Assembly: GCF_007678255.1 (NCBI RefSeq)
Contig: NZ_VEED01000003.1
Span: 1-64,000, forward strand
Direction: 5' to 3'
DNA from: Bacillus sp. X1(2014)
GTDB lineage: Bacteria; Bacillota; Bacilli; Bacillales_B; DSM-18226
Length of the DNA stretch: 64,000 nt
This document shows positions 8,766 to 18,225 of this stretch, in pieces. The notes beneath the pieces were generated by a model that was not told the DNA's origin, did not search any database, and saw only the letters and a program-made list of their open reading frames with translations. The translations under genes were made by a program, and so were the position numbers. Position 1 is the first letter of the stretch, and each line of letters starts with the position of its first letter.

Positions 8766-11525
8766 ATGACAACAGAAGTAAAATTAAATGACAGCAGTCT
8801 TCCGTTGCGTCGTGATGTGAAATTACTGGGGAAAATGTTAGGAGATATTCTGATAAATCACAGTGGTTCTGCATTATTTGATAAAGTGGAAAAAATACGT
8901 TTAATGTGTAAAACATTAAGGGAACATTTTGATCAATCAATTTATGATGCCTTAAAAGAAGAAATTTCTAGTTTAGATGCACCGATGAGGAAACAAGTTA
9001 TTCGAGCATTCTCAATGTATTTTCATTTAATTAATGCAGCGGAACAGAACCATCGTATGCGTAGAAGAAGACAGTACCAACTTCAAGAAGAAAGGGTTGT
9101 CCAACCCGCTTCTATTGAAAGTGCTGTTCTTTTGCTTAAAGAGAATAATATAGAAGAAGATGTCATTCAAGATACCTTAAATACCCTATCTCTTGAGCTT
9201 GTAATTACAGCTCATCCAACAGAGGCAACGAAACGCTCCATACTGGAGATTCAGCAGCGAATTGCTGAAATTCTTAAAAAACTCGATCACCCGTTATTAA
9301 CAAGAAGAGAAAGAAAAAAGCTGGAAGAAAGTTTGTTTAACGAAGTTTCAATACTTTGGCAAACGGATGAATTACGACAGAATAAGCCGACTGTTTTAGA
9401 TGAAGTTCGAAATGGTTTGTATTATTTTGATCAAACTCTTTTCGAAGTTCTGCCTGAAATTCATCAAGAAGTGGCGGAATGTTTAGAGAAGAACTTCACT
9501 AATACACAATGGAAAGTTCCTAATTTCTTGCGTTTTGGTTCATGGATCGGTGGTGACCGGGATGGAAATCCAAACGTTACACATGATGTCACTTGGGAGA
9601 CATTGAAAAAACAAAGAAGACTCGTCTTAAAAAAATATAAAAATGCCTTAGTCGAATTAATGAAACGATACAGTCATTCCACTTCAAGGGTGGAGGTAAG
9701 TGATGAGCTTCTTACATTAATTGAGCAAGAGGATATTTATTTAACGGATGACAAAAAATGGCCAAATAAAGGTGAGGCATACCGCCGTGCATTTGCAATT
9801 ATTATTGAACGTGTAAAACAAGTAGGAAAAACGGACTTAGGCTATAAATCTTCCGAAGAATTATTAGAAGACTTGTATGTGATTAAAAGGAGTTTGAAAA
9901 AGCATCATCCAGCAGCACATGAATCAAAAATTATTCAAAAGCTGATCCGACAAGTCCAATTATTTGGGTTTCATTTAGCTACACTCGATATTCGAAATCA
10001 TAGCGGCGAACATGAAGCAGCCATGACAGAAATATTGCGCAAAGTCAGTATCACCGAGAATTATGCGGAACTTTCTGAAGAAGAAAAACTAAACATATTG
10101 CAAAATATCTTATTGGATCCTCGTCCATTGTTATTACTAAATGAAGACTACTCTGTGGAAACACAGGAAATGATTAAAGTGTTCCAAACAATTAAGAAGG
10201 CACACGAAGAATTCGGAAAGCGAGCTATTTCCGTTTATCTTGTGAGCATGACGAAATCACCGAGTGATTTGCTTGAGGTCCTTGTACTTGCAAAAGAGGC
10301 TGGGATTTATCGACTTCACGCAGATGGCACATTAGAAAGTCATTTACATGTGGCACCATTATTGGAAACAATCGACGATTTAACAGCTGGACCAAAAATA
10401 ATGGAAACCCTTTTCGAGATGCCTGTCTATCGTAATCATTTGCAAATATTGGGGGACCAGCAGGAAATTATGCTTGGGTACTCGGACGGAAGCAAAGATG
10501 GTGGTACGTTGACAGCTAACTGGAAACTATATAAGGCTCAAATTGAGATTCATGAAATGGCGAAAAGATATCAAATCGGACTTAAGTTCTTCCATGGCCG
10601 TGGTGGTTCATTAGGCCGTGGCGGCGGTCCATTAAATAAAAGTATCCTGTCTCAGCCGGCTGAAACAATTGGGGATGGAGTCAAAATAACCGAGCAAGGT
10701 GAGGTATTATCTTCAAGATATTTGCTTGAGGATATTGCCTACCGCAGTTTAGAACAAGCTACCTCCACGTTACTTTTAGCAGTTACACATATTTCTAAAG
10801 AAGCAGAGCAAGGTCAGAAACGTGATCCAATCTGGGTTGAGACGATTGAAGAAATCTCAAGCTTAGCTTTAACAAAATATCAATCATTGGTGTTTGGTGA
10901 TTCAGATTTCCTTACCTATTTCACTGAAGCGACACCACTAAGAGAGCTAGGGGATTTAAACATTGGCTCCAGACCAATGAGCAGAAAAAATCAAGGACGA
11001 TTTGAAGATTTACGGGCCATTCCTTGGGTATTCGCTTGGACGCAAAGCCGCCAACTGCTTCCTGCATGGTATGCAGCCGGAACTGGTTTAGCAGGATTTG
11101 CAGCAAAGGGAGAACAAAATTTGCATATTCTTCAGAATATGTATGAAAAATGGCCGTTTTTCCGATCAACGATTGATAATTTACAAATGGCATTAATGAA
11201 AGCAGACATTACGACGGCCAGAGAATATTTATCACTTGTTGAAGACCAAAATATGGCTGAACGGATCTTTACTAATATTCTTGAAGAATATGAAAGAACA
11301 AAAGAAATTCTTCTCCAAATTACAGGTGATAAGGAATTGCTTGATCATACACCAAATATTAAAGAATCGGTATTTAGAAGGAATCCATATGTCGATCCGT
11401 TAAACTTTTTACAAGTGGAGTTAATAAAAGAACTGCGAAGTCAGGGTGGCTCCAACGAAGACCTATTAATTGAAGTTTTGCTAACCATCAGTGGAATATC
11501 TGCTGGACTACGGAATACTGGTTGA
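8766..11525 (+). CDS. ppc: Phosphoenolpyruvate carboxylase
   Basis: A 919-residue cytoplasmic enzyme converting PEP and bicarbonate to oxaloacetate, replenishing the TCA cycle. Diagnostic motifs are present: TAHPTEA with the catalytic His at about 150, GGDRDGNP near 260, GYSDGSKDGGTL near 570 and FHGRGGSLGRGGGP near 615. Length is normal for the family and the C terminus ends with the usual R-N-T-G. I start at the ATG at 8766 because AAGGAAGGTGG sits just before it; an in-frame TTG 24 bases upstream would lie before that site. It is monocistronic. Confidence 0.97.
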   Translation: MTTEVKLNDSSLPLRRDVKLLGKMLGDILINHSGSALFDKVEKIRLMCKTLREHFDQSIYDALKEEISSLDAPMRKQVIRAFSMYFHLINAAEQNHRMRRRRQYQLQEERVVQPASIESAVLLLKENNIEEDVIQDTLNTLSLELVITAHPTEATKRSILEIQQRIAEILKKLDHPLLTRRERKKLEESLFNEVSILWQTDELRQNKPTVLDEVRNGLYYFDQTLFEVLPEIHQEVAECLEKNFTNTQWKVPNFLRFGSWIGGDRDGNPNVTHDVTWETLKKQRRLVLKKYKNALVELMKRYSHSTSRVEVSDELLTLIEQEDIYLTDDKKWPNKGEAYRRAFAIIIERVKQVGKTDLGYKSSEELLEDLYVIKRSLKKHHPAAHESKIIQKLIRQVQLFGFHLATLDIRNHSGEHEAAMTEILRKVSITENYAELSEEEKLNILQNILLDPRPLLLLNEDYSVETQEMIKVFQTIKKAHEEFGKRAISVYLVSMTKSPSDLLEVLVLAKEAGIYRLHADGTLESHLHVAPLLETIDDLTAGPKIMETLFEMPVYRNHLQILGDQQEIMLGYSDGSKDGGTLTANWKLYKAQIEIHEMAKRYQIGLKFFHGRGGSLGRGGGPLNKSILSQPAETIGDGVKITEQGEVLSSRYLLEDIAYRSLEQATSTLLLAVTHISKEAEQGQKRDPIWVETIEEISSLALTKYQSLVFGDSDFLTYFTEATPLRELGDLNIGSRPMSRKNQGRFEDLRAIPWVFAWTQSRQLLPAWYAAGTGLAGFAAKGEQNLHILQNMYEKWPFFRSTIDNLQMALMKADITTAREYLSLVEDQNMAERIFTNILEEYERTKEILLQITGDKELLDHTPNIKESVFRRNPYVDPLNFLQVELIKELRSQGGSNEDLLIEVLLTISGISAGLRNTG

Positions 11526-11537
11526 TTTATAAAGTAA

Positions 11538-11577
11538 GCCATAAATTCTTTTTAAAAAAGAATTTATGGCTTTTTTT
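11538..11577 (+). terminator. Terminator after ppc
   Basis: GCCATAAATTCTT and AAGAATTTATGGC arms followed by seven T residues. Confidence 0.9.
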
Positions 11578-11620
11578 AATGTAATGGATGATTTATGAAC
11601 ATTTTATGAATTTCTTTAAA

Positions 11621-11640
11621 ATGAATGGTTGTTCATTCAT
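11621..11640. promoter_or_regulatory. FadR-like palindrome upstream of adhE
   Basis: ATGAATGGTTGTTCATTCAT carries outer half-sites ATGAATG and CATTCAT, and the inverted repeat extends to ten bases per arm at 11618-11643. It resembles the operator I recall for the TetR-family acyl-CoA-responsive FadR of B. subtilis (TGAATGA..A.TCATTCA), differing mainly in the centre. It lies about 100 bases before the adhE start, a reasonable operator position. The assignment rests on remembered consensus only. Confidence 0.45.
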
Positions 11641-11740
11641 TTTTGCGCAAAATTCGACATATTTCGATTTGTTCATCGTGCTATATTTTATCCAGAAGAG
11701 AAAAGGATTGAAAAAAGGTATGATCTCGGAGGGATATTAT

Positions 11741-14344
11741 ATGGCAGTTGAAGAAAAGGTTGTACATGAAAAACATCTAATCACTTCAATGATTGATACA
11801 TTAGCAAATAATGCAGAGAAAGCACTTAGTGAATTTCGTACATACAACCAAGAGATGGTTGATGAAATCGTCAAACAAATGGCTCTTACTGCTCTTCAAA
11901 ATCATAAGAATCTTGCAAAATTGGCTGTAAATGAAACAAGAAGAGGAGTTTATGAAGATAAGGTATTCAAAAATATGTTTGCCACTGAGTTCATTTATAA
12001 CAATATTAGAGATATGAAAACTGTTGGTGTAATCAACGAAAACGAAAATGAAGGAATGGTAGAGTTCGCCGAGCCAGTAGGTGTGATTGCTGCCGTTATT
12101 CCAATAACAAATCCAACATCGACTGTAATTTTTAAATCATTGATTTCGCTTAAAACAAGGAACCCAATTATTTTTGCATTCCCACAGTTTGGCCAAAAAT
12201 GTTGTAAGGAGACTGCGATTTTACTGAAGGAAGCAGCCATTAGGGCAGGTGCACCAGAGAATTGCATTCAGTGGATTGAAGTTCCTTCACATGAAGCGTT
12301 TCAGGCCTTAATGAAGCATCCGAAGGTTTCTCTCATTCTAGCAACGGGTGGACCAAATTTGGTAAAAGCAGCTTACAGTTCAGGGAAACCGGCACTTGGG
12401 GTTGGTGCAGGAAATGTACCCTGTTATATTGAAAAAACAGCAAATATCAAAAGGGCTGTTAACGACATAATCCTATCGAAAACCTTTGATAACGGGATGA
12501 TCTGCGCTTCTGAACAAGCATTAATTATTGATCAAGAAATTTATGATGAAGTGAAACAGGAACTGATTTCAAATAATTGTTATTACCTTAATGAAGAAGA
12601 AAGATTAATGGTAGAGAAGGTTGCCATTTTTGAAAAGACAAATACAATTAATCATTTAATTGTCGGATTACCAGCCACAATGATTGCCAAATTGGCAGGA
12701 GTGAATGTTCCTGTAAATACCAAGATTCTCATTGCAGAACTAGATGGCGTAGGGCCAAAATATGCTCTCTCATGTGAAAAACTAAGTCCGATTCTTGCCT
12801 GTTACAAGGTTAATAGTTTTGAAGAGGGCATGCAAATTGCGGAAGAAACCTTAGAATATGGTGGTCTTGGCCATTCAGCTGCTATTCATACCGCAGACCA
12901 AGGTTTAGTAGATTTGTTTGCACTACGTATGAAGGCAGGGCGAATCATGGTCAATACCCCATCGACGCATGGTGCAATCGGGGATATTTATAATACATCC
13001 TTACCGTCATTAACGATTGGATGTGGTACTTATGGAGGGAACGCTGTGTCACAAAATGTAGGAGCACAAAATCTCTTAAATATTAAAAAGGTTGCAAAAA
13101 GAAGAACATTTCCCCAGTGGTTTAAAGTACCATCGCAAATTTTCTATGAAAAAAATTCAATCCAAATGCTAGCGTCTATTCCAGGAATCTCAAAGGCATT
13201 TATTGTTACAAGCAACAGTGCTGTTAAAAATGGCTATGTTGACAAAGTTGTCTACTATCTAAACAAGAATCAAAGGACAATTCAATTTGAAGCATTCTCC
13301 GAAATTGAGCCTGAACCTAGCATTGATACGGTAATAAGTGGTGCAGAGCGGATGAGAAGATTTCAGCCAGATTGTATTATTGCTCTTGGCGGCGGCTCGG
13401 TGATGGATGCCGCAAAAGCGATGTGGTTATTTTACGAACATCCAGAAACTGATTTTCATAGCTTAACACAAAAATTCTTTGATCCAAGTAAAAGAGTAGT
13501 TAAATTCCCAGCGCTACGTGGAAAAGCAAAATTTGTTGCGATTCCAACAACATCCGGAACGGGTTCAGAGGTCACAGCCTTCTCAGTTATTTCAGATAAT
13601 AAAACAAATATAAAATATCCACTTGCGGATTTCCAATTGACACCGGATGTAGCCATTATCGATCCACAGTTTGTTATGACAGTTCCGAAGCATGTTACCG
13701 CTGACACAGGGATGGATGTGTTGACACACGCGATTGAATCGTATGTTTCCGTATTGGCTAATGACTTTACAGATGGACTTGCATTAAAAGCCATTCAACT
13801 TGTATTTAAGTATTTGCCAATAGCTTACCAAGATGGAAGTAATGAACTTGCCCGTGAAAAAATGCATAATGCTTCTACAATAGCAGGGATGGCTTTCGCC
13901 AATTCCTTCCTAGGCATAAACCACAGTCTTGCCCATGTTTTAGGGGCTGAATTTAATATTCCACATGGACGCGCCAATGCGATTCTTTTGCCGCATGTAA
14001 TCCGTTACAATGCAGCCAAACCAAATAAGTTCATGACATACCCTAAATATGAAAGTTTCATAGCCGATGAACGTTATGCGGAAATTGCTAAAATGCTTGG
14101 GCTTCCTGCGGGGACGACAGAGGAAGGTATTGAAAGCCTAGTACAAGCAATTATTAAATTAACAAAGGAACTAGAAATCCCGATGAGTATAGAAGCAAGC
14201 GGGGTAGGTAAAGAAGTATTTGAAAGCAAAGTAGCAGTTCTCGCAGAACGTGCATTCGACGATCAGGATACGCTTGCAAATCCAAAACAACCATTTATAG
14301 AAGAACTTGCAGAAATTTATCGTCAGGCCTTTAGTGGTATTTAA
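11741..14344 (+). CDS. adhE: Bifunctional acetaldehyde-CoA/alcohol dehydrogenase
   Basis: An 867-residue fusion that reduces acetyl-CoA to acetaldehyde and then ethanol, regenerating NAD+. The N-terminal half is a CoA-acylating aldehyde dehydrogenase, with ITNPTSTVIFKSL and the catalytic Cys in NGMICASEQ near residue 253. The C-terminal half is an iron-type alcohol dehydrogenase with LGGGSVMDAAKA, PTTSGTGSEVT and the metal-binding histidines in NHSLAHVLGAEF...PHGRANA. I start at the ATG at 11741, nine residues before KHLITSM, because CGGAGGG precedes it; the longer reading lacks such a site. It is monocistronic, with a palindrome upstream. Confidence 0.96.
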   Translation: MAVEEKVVHEKHLITSMIDTLANNAEKALSEFRTYNQEMVDEIVKQMALTALQNHKNLAKLAVNETRRGVYEDKVFKNMFATEFIYNNIRDMKTVGVINENENEGMVEFAEPVGVIAAVIPITNPTSTVIFKSLISLKTRNPIIFAFPQFGQKCCKETAILLKEAAIRAGAPENCIQWIEVPSHEAFQALMKHPKVSLILATGGPNLVKAAYSSGKPALGVGAGNVPCYIEKTANIKRAVNDIILSKTFDNGMICASEQALIIDQEIYDEVKQELISNNCYYLNEEERLMVEKVAIFEKTNTINHLIVGLPATMIAKLAGVNVPVNTKILIAELDGVGPKYALSCEKLSPILACYKVNSFEEGMQIAEETLEYGGLGHSAAIHTADQGLVDLFALRMKAGRIMVNTPSTHGAIGDIYNTSLPSLTIGCGTYGGNAVSQNVGAQNLLNIKKVAKRRTFPQWFKVPSQIFYEKNSIQMLASIPGISKAFIVTSNSAVKNGYVDKVVYYLNKNQRTIQFEAFSEIEPEPSIDTVISGAERMRRFQPDCIIALGGGSVMDAAKAMWLFYEHPETDFHSLTQKFFDPSKRVVKFPALRGKAKFVAIPTTSGTGSEVTAFSVISDNKTNIKYPLADFQLTPDVAIIDPQFVMTVPKHVTADTGMDVLTHAIESYVSVLANDFTDGLALKAIQLVFKYLPIAYQDGSNELAREKMHNASTIAGMAFANSFLGINHSLAHVLGAEFNIPHGRANAILLPHVIRYNAAKPNKFMTYPKYESFIADERYAEIAKMLGLPAGTTEEGIESLVQAIIKLTKELEIPMSIEASGVGKEVFESKVAVLAERAFDDQDTLANPKQPFIEELAEIYRQAFSGI

Positions 14345-14350
14345 AAAGAA

Positions 14351-14463
14351 GGCTGTGTTAAAGAATATTGTTGATTTTGGCACTCTGTTGACCTTCGTTC
14401 CAGGCACGGCCGCGGAAAGCGAAGTGCCTGGAACGGAAATCAACAGACAAGTTTAACACAGCC
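14351..14463. repeat. Dispersed palindromic repeat, internally deleted copy
   Basis: A 113-bp unit bounded by perfect 12-bp inverted ends, GGCTGTGTTAAA and TTTAACACAGCC. Inside, CGTTCCAGGCAC and GTGCCTGGAACG form a second inverted repeat. Compared with the long copy at 36688-36873, most of the GC-rich centre is missing. It lies in A-rich DNA between adhE and the PHA operon and carries no gene. Confidence 0.85.
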
Positions 14464-14502
14464 AAAAAGGAAGAAAAAAATTCATAAAAGGATGCGAGTA
14501 GG

Positions 14503-15156
14503 ATGTCTAAGAAAAGAAAAATTGAAAAAAAGCAAGAACCTATCCTTGAATCCACCAATAAGGACGATGAACAAATTAGAGAAAAAGAGGTGAGCGATGC
14601 ACAACTATCAAGCCTAGACATTCTCTGGCACAATGCATTTCATGAATTAGACGAATGGGCTAAGCGTTCAGACTTCAGAGACGAGGTATTTTTAAAAGAG
14701 GCCATGTTTATTGCTGATAACATCCAAAGGAATCAAGAAAACTTAAAAGAAATGGCAGAGAAATTTAATAAGGAATTTACTGAATGGGAAAGGACCGCAA
14801 GAGAAGAATTTTTGATGTCCACCACTAGTCTGCAGCATTTCTTTCCACTTAGGTCATACGAAGAAATCAATGCCCAGATTGATCAACTTCAAAAAAGAAG
14901 CATGTCGATTCTAAGTAAACCTTGCCAAGTTATTAGCAAAAATCAAGCAATGGATAAATATCTTGAAACGATAGAGCAGTATGTGGCTCTTAGGAAAAAA
15001 GGCAGGAAGCAATATATCAAGGCAGTTAAACAAGTTGGAAACCTAATCTATGAAAATCAAAAAGGTTTTATTGATCTATTTGCACGACAAATTAAACCGT
15101 TGATGTTTCCGTTTAATAAATACTTGGAGAAAGAAGAAGAGATAACAAATTCCTAA
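14503..15156 (+). CDS. Phasin-like protein in the PHA operon
   Basis: A 217-residue, highly charged, largely helical protein without signal or membrane segments. The first 40 residues are Lys/Glu-rich and probably disordered; the rest has long amphipathic helices (about 45-110 and 120-205). It is the first gene of the phaRC operon, 19 bases before phaR. That position and the helical character suggest a granule-associated (phasin-type) protein, but I cannot match it confidently to a named family. It might stand in for a second phasin or granule-assembly factor. Confidence 0.6.
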   Translation: MSKKRKIEKKQEPILESTNKDDEQIREKEVSDAQLSSLDILWHNAFHELDEWAKRSDFRDEVFLKEAMFIADNIQRNQENLKEMAEKFNKEFTEWERTAREEFLMSTTSLQHFFPLRSYEEINAQIDQLQKRSMSILSKPCQVISKNQAMDKYLETIEQYVALRKKGRKQYIKAVKQVGNLIYENQKGFIDLFARQIKPLMFPFNKYLEKEEEITNS

Positions 15157-15175
15157 ATAAGGAGACAAAAAGCAT

Positions 15176-15724
15176 ATGTCGAAGGATAAAACCTATGATC
15201 CATTGCAAGGATTTAGAAGAATAAGTGAAATGTGGGAAAGACAATTGAATGGCATGCTTTACATGCTGACTGACAATAATGAGTTCGTTCGACTTCTTAA
15301 GGTTGGGACAGACGGTCATGCAAGATATATGGAGCGGTTAAGAAAGAACCAAGAACTCATGGCGGGTGTAATGAATATTCCAACCAAAAAAGATATTGCA
15401 AATGTAGCAAAATTATCTCTTCAAACCGAAGAAAAAATTGATATTTTAGAAGAACAGGTTTGGAATTTACAGGATAGTTTAGAAGCCTTAAATAAGGGAA
15501 ACGTAGCAATGTTTCAAGAAATGGTGACGATTATAAAACAGATGAAGGATGTATCAGCTTTCATTCAAACAGAGTTTCAAAATTTAAGACAAGAAATCTC
15601 TCAATTAACAGATATTAAACAGGAACTTGCAGCCTTGAAAAATCTTGTGCAGCCATTGCAGACAAAAGACAGGGAAAATGAGCTTGTTCTGACTGGTGCT
15701 GGCAGTGATGATGGAAGGGGCTGA
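15176..15724 (+). CDS. phaR: Class IV PHA synthase subunit PhaR
   Basis: A 182-residue partner subunit needed with PhaC to make an active class IV polyhydroxyalkanoate synthase. The sequence begins with DPLQGFRRISEMWE and is mostly helical; residues about 85-165 form a coiled coil rich in Leu, Gln and Glu. The C-terminal 15 residues are Gly/Asp-rich. AAGGAG precedes the ATG. phaC begins two bases after its stop, so the two subunits are made together. In B. megaterium phaB lies between them; here it does not. Confidence 0.88.
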   Translation: MSKDKTYDPLQGFRRISEMWERQLNGMLYMLTDNNEFVRLLKVGTDGHARYMERLRKNQELMAGVMNIPTKKDIANVAKLSLQTEEKIDILEEQVWNLQDSLEALNKGNVAMFQEMVTIIKQMKDVSAFIQTEFQNLRQEISQLTDIKQELAALKNLVQPLQTKDRENELVLTGAGSDDGRG

Positions 15725-15726
15725 GA

Positions 15727-16788
15727 ATGATGATTGCTAAAGCACTAGGAAATATTCCATTAGTGGATTTGAAAAAGGAATCTTTAAGATGGGAACAAGT
15801 CTATAAAGTCTTAACAGAACCGAAACCGGATATTGTTCCAACAACGAGAGAAATTGTTTGGAAAAAAAATAAATCAACATTATATTATCATCCTGCTAAA
15901 GAAAAAAAATATCAAATCCCTGTGTTTTTAGTCTATTCACTTCTAAATAAATCGTATATTTTAGATGTTGGGGAAGGAAGTAGTGTAGTAGGAGGATTAA
16001 CGGAAAGAGGATATGATGTTTACTTCCTTGATTGGGGTTCCCCTGATTATGAAGATAGTGATATCACTCTTGATAATTATATTCTTGATTATTTGGAAAA
16101 TGGCGTCAAACGTGCGTTACGACATTCCGGAGCGAAAGAAATATCGATGATTGGCTATTGTTTAGGAGGCACAATTGCCGCTATTTTTACCTCACTAACA
16201 AACTTGCCTATTAAGAATTTAGTCCTAGCAACGGTACCAATTGATTTCAGTATAGGAATCGTTCCGGATAAGTGGTTAAAGGGACTTCAAAAAGGGACAA
16301 TTAATTTTGATCGACTTTCTGAGGTTTATGGTGTTATTCCATCTGAAATAATGTACGGAATGTTTAGAGGACTTTCACCCGTCTACGTTAGTCCATTGGT
16401 AAACCTGATTTCCCGTGCACATGATAATGAATATGTTAAAAAGTGGCGGCGGATGGACAAGTGGACAAAAGACTCCGCATCGTTTTCAGGGGCTGCTTTC
16501 AAACAGCTATTTAATGATCTCTATAAAGATAACAAACTCCTAAAAGGAGAGCTGACAATTGGCAGCAGGAAAGTAGATTTAAAAAATATCCATTGTTCAC
16601 TCTTTGTCTTCTCAACATCACGAGATACTTTGATACTAGAGAAACAAAGCCTCCCTGTTATTGACATGGTTTCCAGTGAAGATAAGACATACGAGGTATT
16701 TGAAGGTGGACACGTTTCTTTAGCCTTAACCGGAAAGTTTGCCATCTTCGCGGACAAATGGCTTTGCTCACGGTCACAAGAAATTTAG
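15727..16788 (+). CDS. phaC: Class IV PHA synthase catalytic subunit PhaC
   Basis: A 353-residue alpha/beta-hydrolase-fold enzyme that polymerises (R)-3-hydroxyacyl-CoA on PHA granules. The lipase-like box is GYCLGG at 143-148, with the nucleophile Cys145; the catalytic Asp is probably D300 (SRDTLI) and the catalytic His H329 (GGHVSLA). Length matches the short PhaC of classes III and IV, and the adjacent phaR identifies class IV. AAGGGG lies seven bases before the ATG at 15727, with a second in-frame ATG directly after it. Confidence 0.95.
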   Translation: MMIAKALGNIPLVDLKKESLRWEQVYKVLTEPKPDIVPTTREIVWKKNKSTLYYHPAKEKKYQIPVFLVYSLLNKSYILDVGEGSSVVGGLTERGYDVYFLDWGSPDYEDSDITLDNYILDYLENGVKRALRHSGAKEISMIGYCLGGTIAAIFTSLTNLPIKNLVLATVPIDFSIGIVPDKWLKGLQKGTINFDRLSEVYGVIPSEIMYGMFRGLSPVYVSPLVNLISRAHDNEYVKKWRRMDKWTKDSASFSGAAFKQLFNDLYKDNKLLKGELTIGSRKVDLKNIHCSLFVFSTSRDTLILEKQSLPVIDMVSSEDKTYEVFEGGHVSLALTGKFAIFADKWLCSRSQEI

Positions 16789-16822
16789 GAATTTCTTTAT
16801 TAAGTCAAGAATGAAGTAAAAG

Positions 16823-16846
16823 CGGGAAGGACTCCCCTCCTTCCCG
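16823..16846. terminator. Bidirectional terminator between phaC and the hydrolase gene
   Basis: CGGGAAGGA and TCCTTCCCG arms around a six-base loop, located between the converging phaC and hydrolase genes. Confidence 0.75.
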
Positions 16847-16856
16847 ATATTACTAG

Positions 16857-17639
16857 TTATGAAGCAGCTTTTTGTTGAGCAAGGAATGTCCTTATGAGTT
16901 GATTAAACCGGTCTTTTGCCTCCAATTTGGCCAGATGGCCGGTATTTCTCATAATAATAAACTCTGAATTTGGAATCAGCTTGTGCATCCAAGCCTGAAT
17001 CCAAATAGGCAAGACAGAGTCGTACTGACTTCCAACAATAAGGGTCGGAACAACTACCATTGGTAATAACGATAAATTATTTACCTCAAAACATGCCACT
17101 AATGAGTCAATAAATATCTGTGGTTTAGGTTGGAAAAACTTATTAAATTTTTCAACAGTGTCCTTATTCCAGGAATAGAGTGTCATCCGTGCGGCATAAT
17201 CCGAGTGTTCTTTCATGTATGAAATCTGCTGGAGAAGTTCTTTTCGTGGTTCATATAATACACTTTTAAGTTTCTTAGGAAAATAATGAAATGAACTAAT
17301 TAACAGGAGAGTGCGGCAGCGTTCAGGTGCCTGCCGGTAAATCTCCTGCGCAACGGCACCACCCATTGACAGACCCAAAATATGAGCACTTTCAATTTTT
17401 AATTCATTTAATAAGCCGAGTATATCTAAGGCAAAGTTTTTTATTGATATTCCTTCCGTATTACTGCATTCTCCATGTCCACGTAAATCAGGGATGATCA
17501 ACTCGTACTGATCAGCCAATTCAAATTGGTCTTCCCACCCTTCTTTTACTTCACCTAAACCATGGATCAAGACCAACGGGTCGCCTGTACCTAAGTGCAT
17601 ATATGGCACTCCCAATTTACTAATTCTTGCTTCTTCCAT
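16857..17639 (-). CDS. Alpha/beta hydrolase, possible intracellular PHB depolymerase
   Basis: A 260-residue cytoplasmic alpha/beta hydrolase. HGLGE (26-30) forms the oxyanion region, GLSMGG (89-94) holds nucleophile Ser91, and a late Asp in GSQYDS and His in NTGHLAKLE (about 235) complete the triad. It lies inside the PHA locus but on the opposite strand. Intracellular PHB depolymerases of Bacillus have a similar SMGG box and genomic setting, so granule degradation is a reasonable inference; another ester substrate cannot be excluded. AAGGTGGTG precedes the ATG. It is divergent from phaQ. Confidence 0.75.
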   Translation of the reverse strand: MEEARISKLGVPYMHLGTGDPLVLIHGLGEVKEGWEDQFELADQYELIIPDLRGHGECSNTEGISIKNFALDILGLLNELKIESAHILGLSMGGAVAQEIYRQAPERCRTLLLISSFHYFPKKLKSVLYEPRKELLQQISYMKEHSDYAARMTLYSWNKDTVEKFNKFFQPKPQIFIDSLVACFEVNNLSLLPMVVVPTLIVGSQYDSVLPIWIQAWMHKLIPNSEFIIMRNTGHLAKLEAKDRFNQLIRTFLAQQKAAS

Positions 17640-17710
17640 TTCACACCACCTTTTAATTTTTATTAGTCTTTTGCTAATTAGAGGGAAGTGTAGACACCAA
17701 TTTTTAACTT

Positions 17711-17762
17711 TTACTCATAAATATTTGCTGAGTTGACAAAATATTACTCATAGGTGTAAAAT
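17711..17762 (+). promoter_or_regulatory. phaQ promoter with duplicated TTACTCATA
   Basis: A -35 TTGACA (17733-17738), an 18-base spacer and a -10 TAAAAT (17757-17762) lie 25 bases before phaQ. The 9-mer TTACTCATA occurs twice, at 17711-17719 and 17744-17752, flanking the -35 box. PhaQ is known in B. megaterium to repress its own promoter, so these repeats are candidate PhaQ contact sites. Confidence 0.55.
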
Positions 17763-17787
17763 ACATATAGGGTGAGGTGATAAAGAT

Positions 17788-18225
17788 ATGGTGAATCAGG
17801 ACAATCAAACGATTAATCCATCAAAAAACTTTGTGCTGCCATTTATTTTATTGCTTCTTAGCAGGATGTCACTTCATGGGTATGAACTTAGCCAAAAGCT
17901 AGAGGCATTCGGGTTTAAGACGCTTGACCAGGGGAATTTATACAGACTGTTAAGACAACTAGAAAAGGACGAGCTTCTATCTTCAGAATGGGATACAACT
18001 GGGAGCGGTCCTGCTAAAAGAAAATATTCAATTACTAAAGCGGGAATTTCATACTTAACGGGTTATGCCAACCAACTAGAATCTTACCAATCGTTATTGG
18101 ATCAATTTTTCAAAATGTATACCAGTTTCTTTGAGCTCTATATTCCTTCATTCCCAAAGAAGGATCCAATAGAGAAAGTTAATAATAGAAAGAGGAGGCA
18201 AGATGATGGCACAGAAGAAAAATGA
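17788..18225 (+). CDS. phaQ: PHB-responsive repressor PhaQ, PadR-type
   Basis: A 145-residue DNA-binding protein. The PadR-type winged helix spans about 14-90, with LHGYELSQKLE and QGNLYRLLRQLEKDELL as recognition and wing elements; a C-terminal helix (about 90-125) should dimerise it. In B. megaterium PhaQ senses PHB and represses phaQ and the phasin gene phaP. The same pair is conserved here: phaP starts inside the end of phaQ. GAGGTGAT precedes the ATG. Confidence 0.9.
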   Translation: MVNQDNQTINPSKNFVLPFILLLLSRMSLHGYELSQKLEAFGFKTLDQGNLYRLLRQLEKDELLSSEWDTTGSGPAKRKYSITKAGISYLTGYANQLESYQSLLDQFFKMYTSFFELYIPSFPKKDPIEKVNNRKRRQDDGTEEK

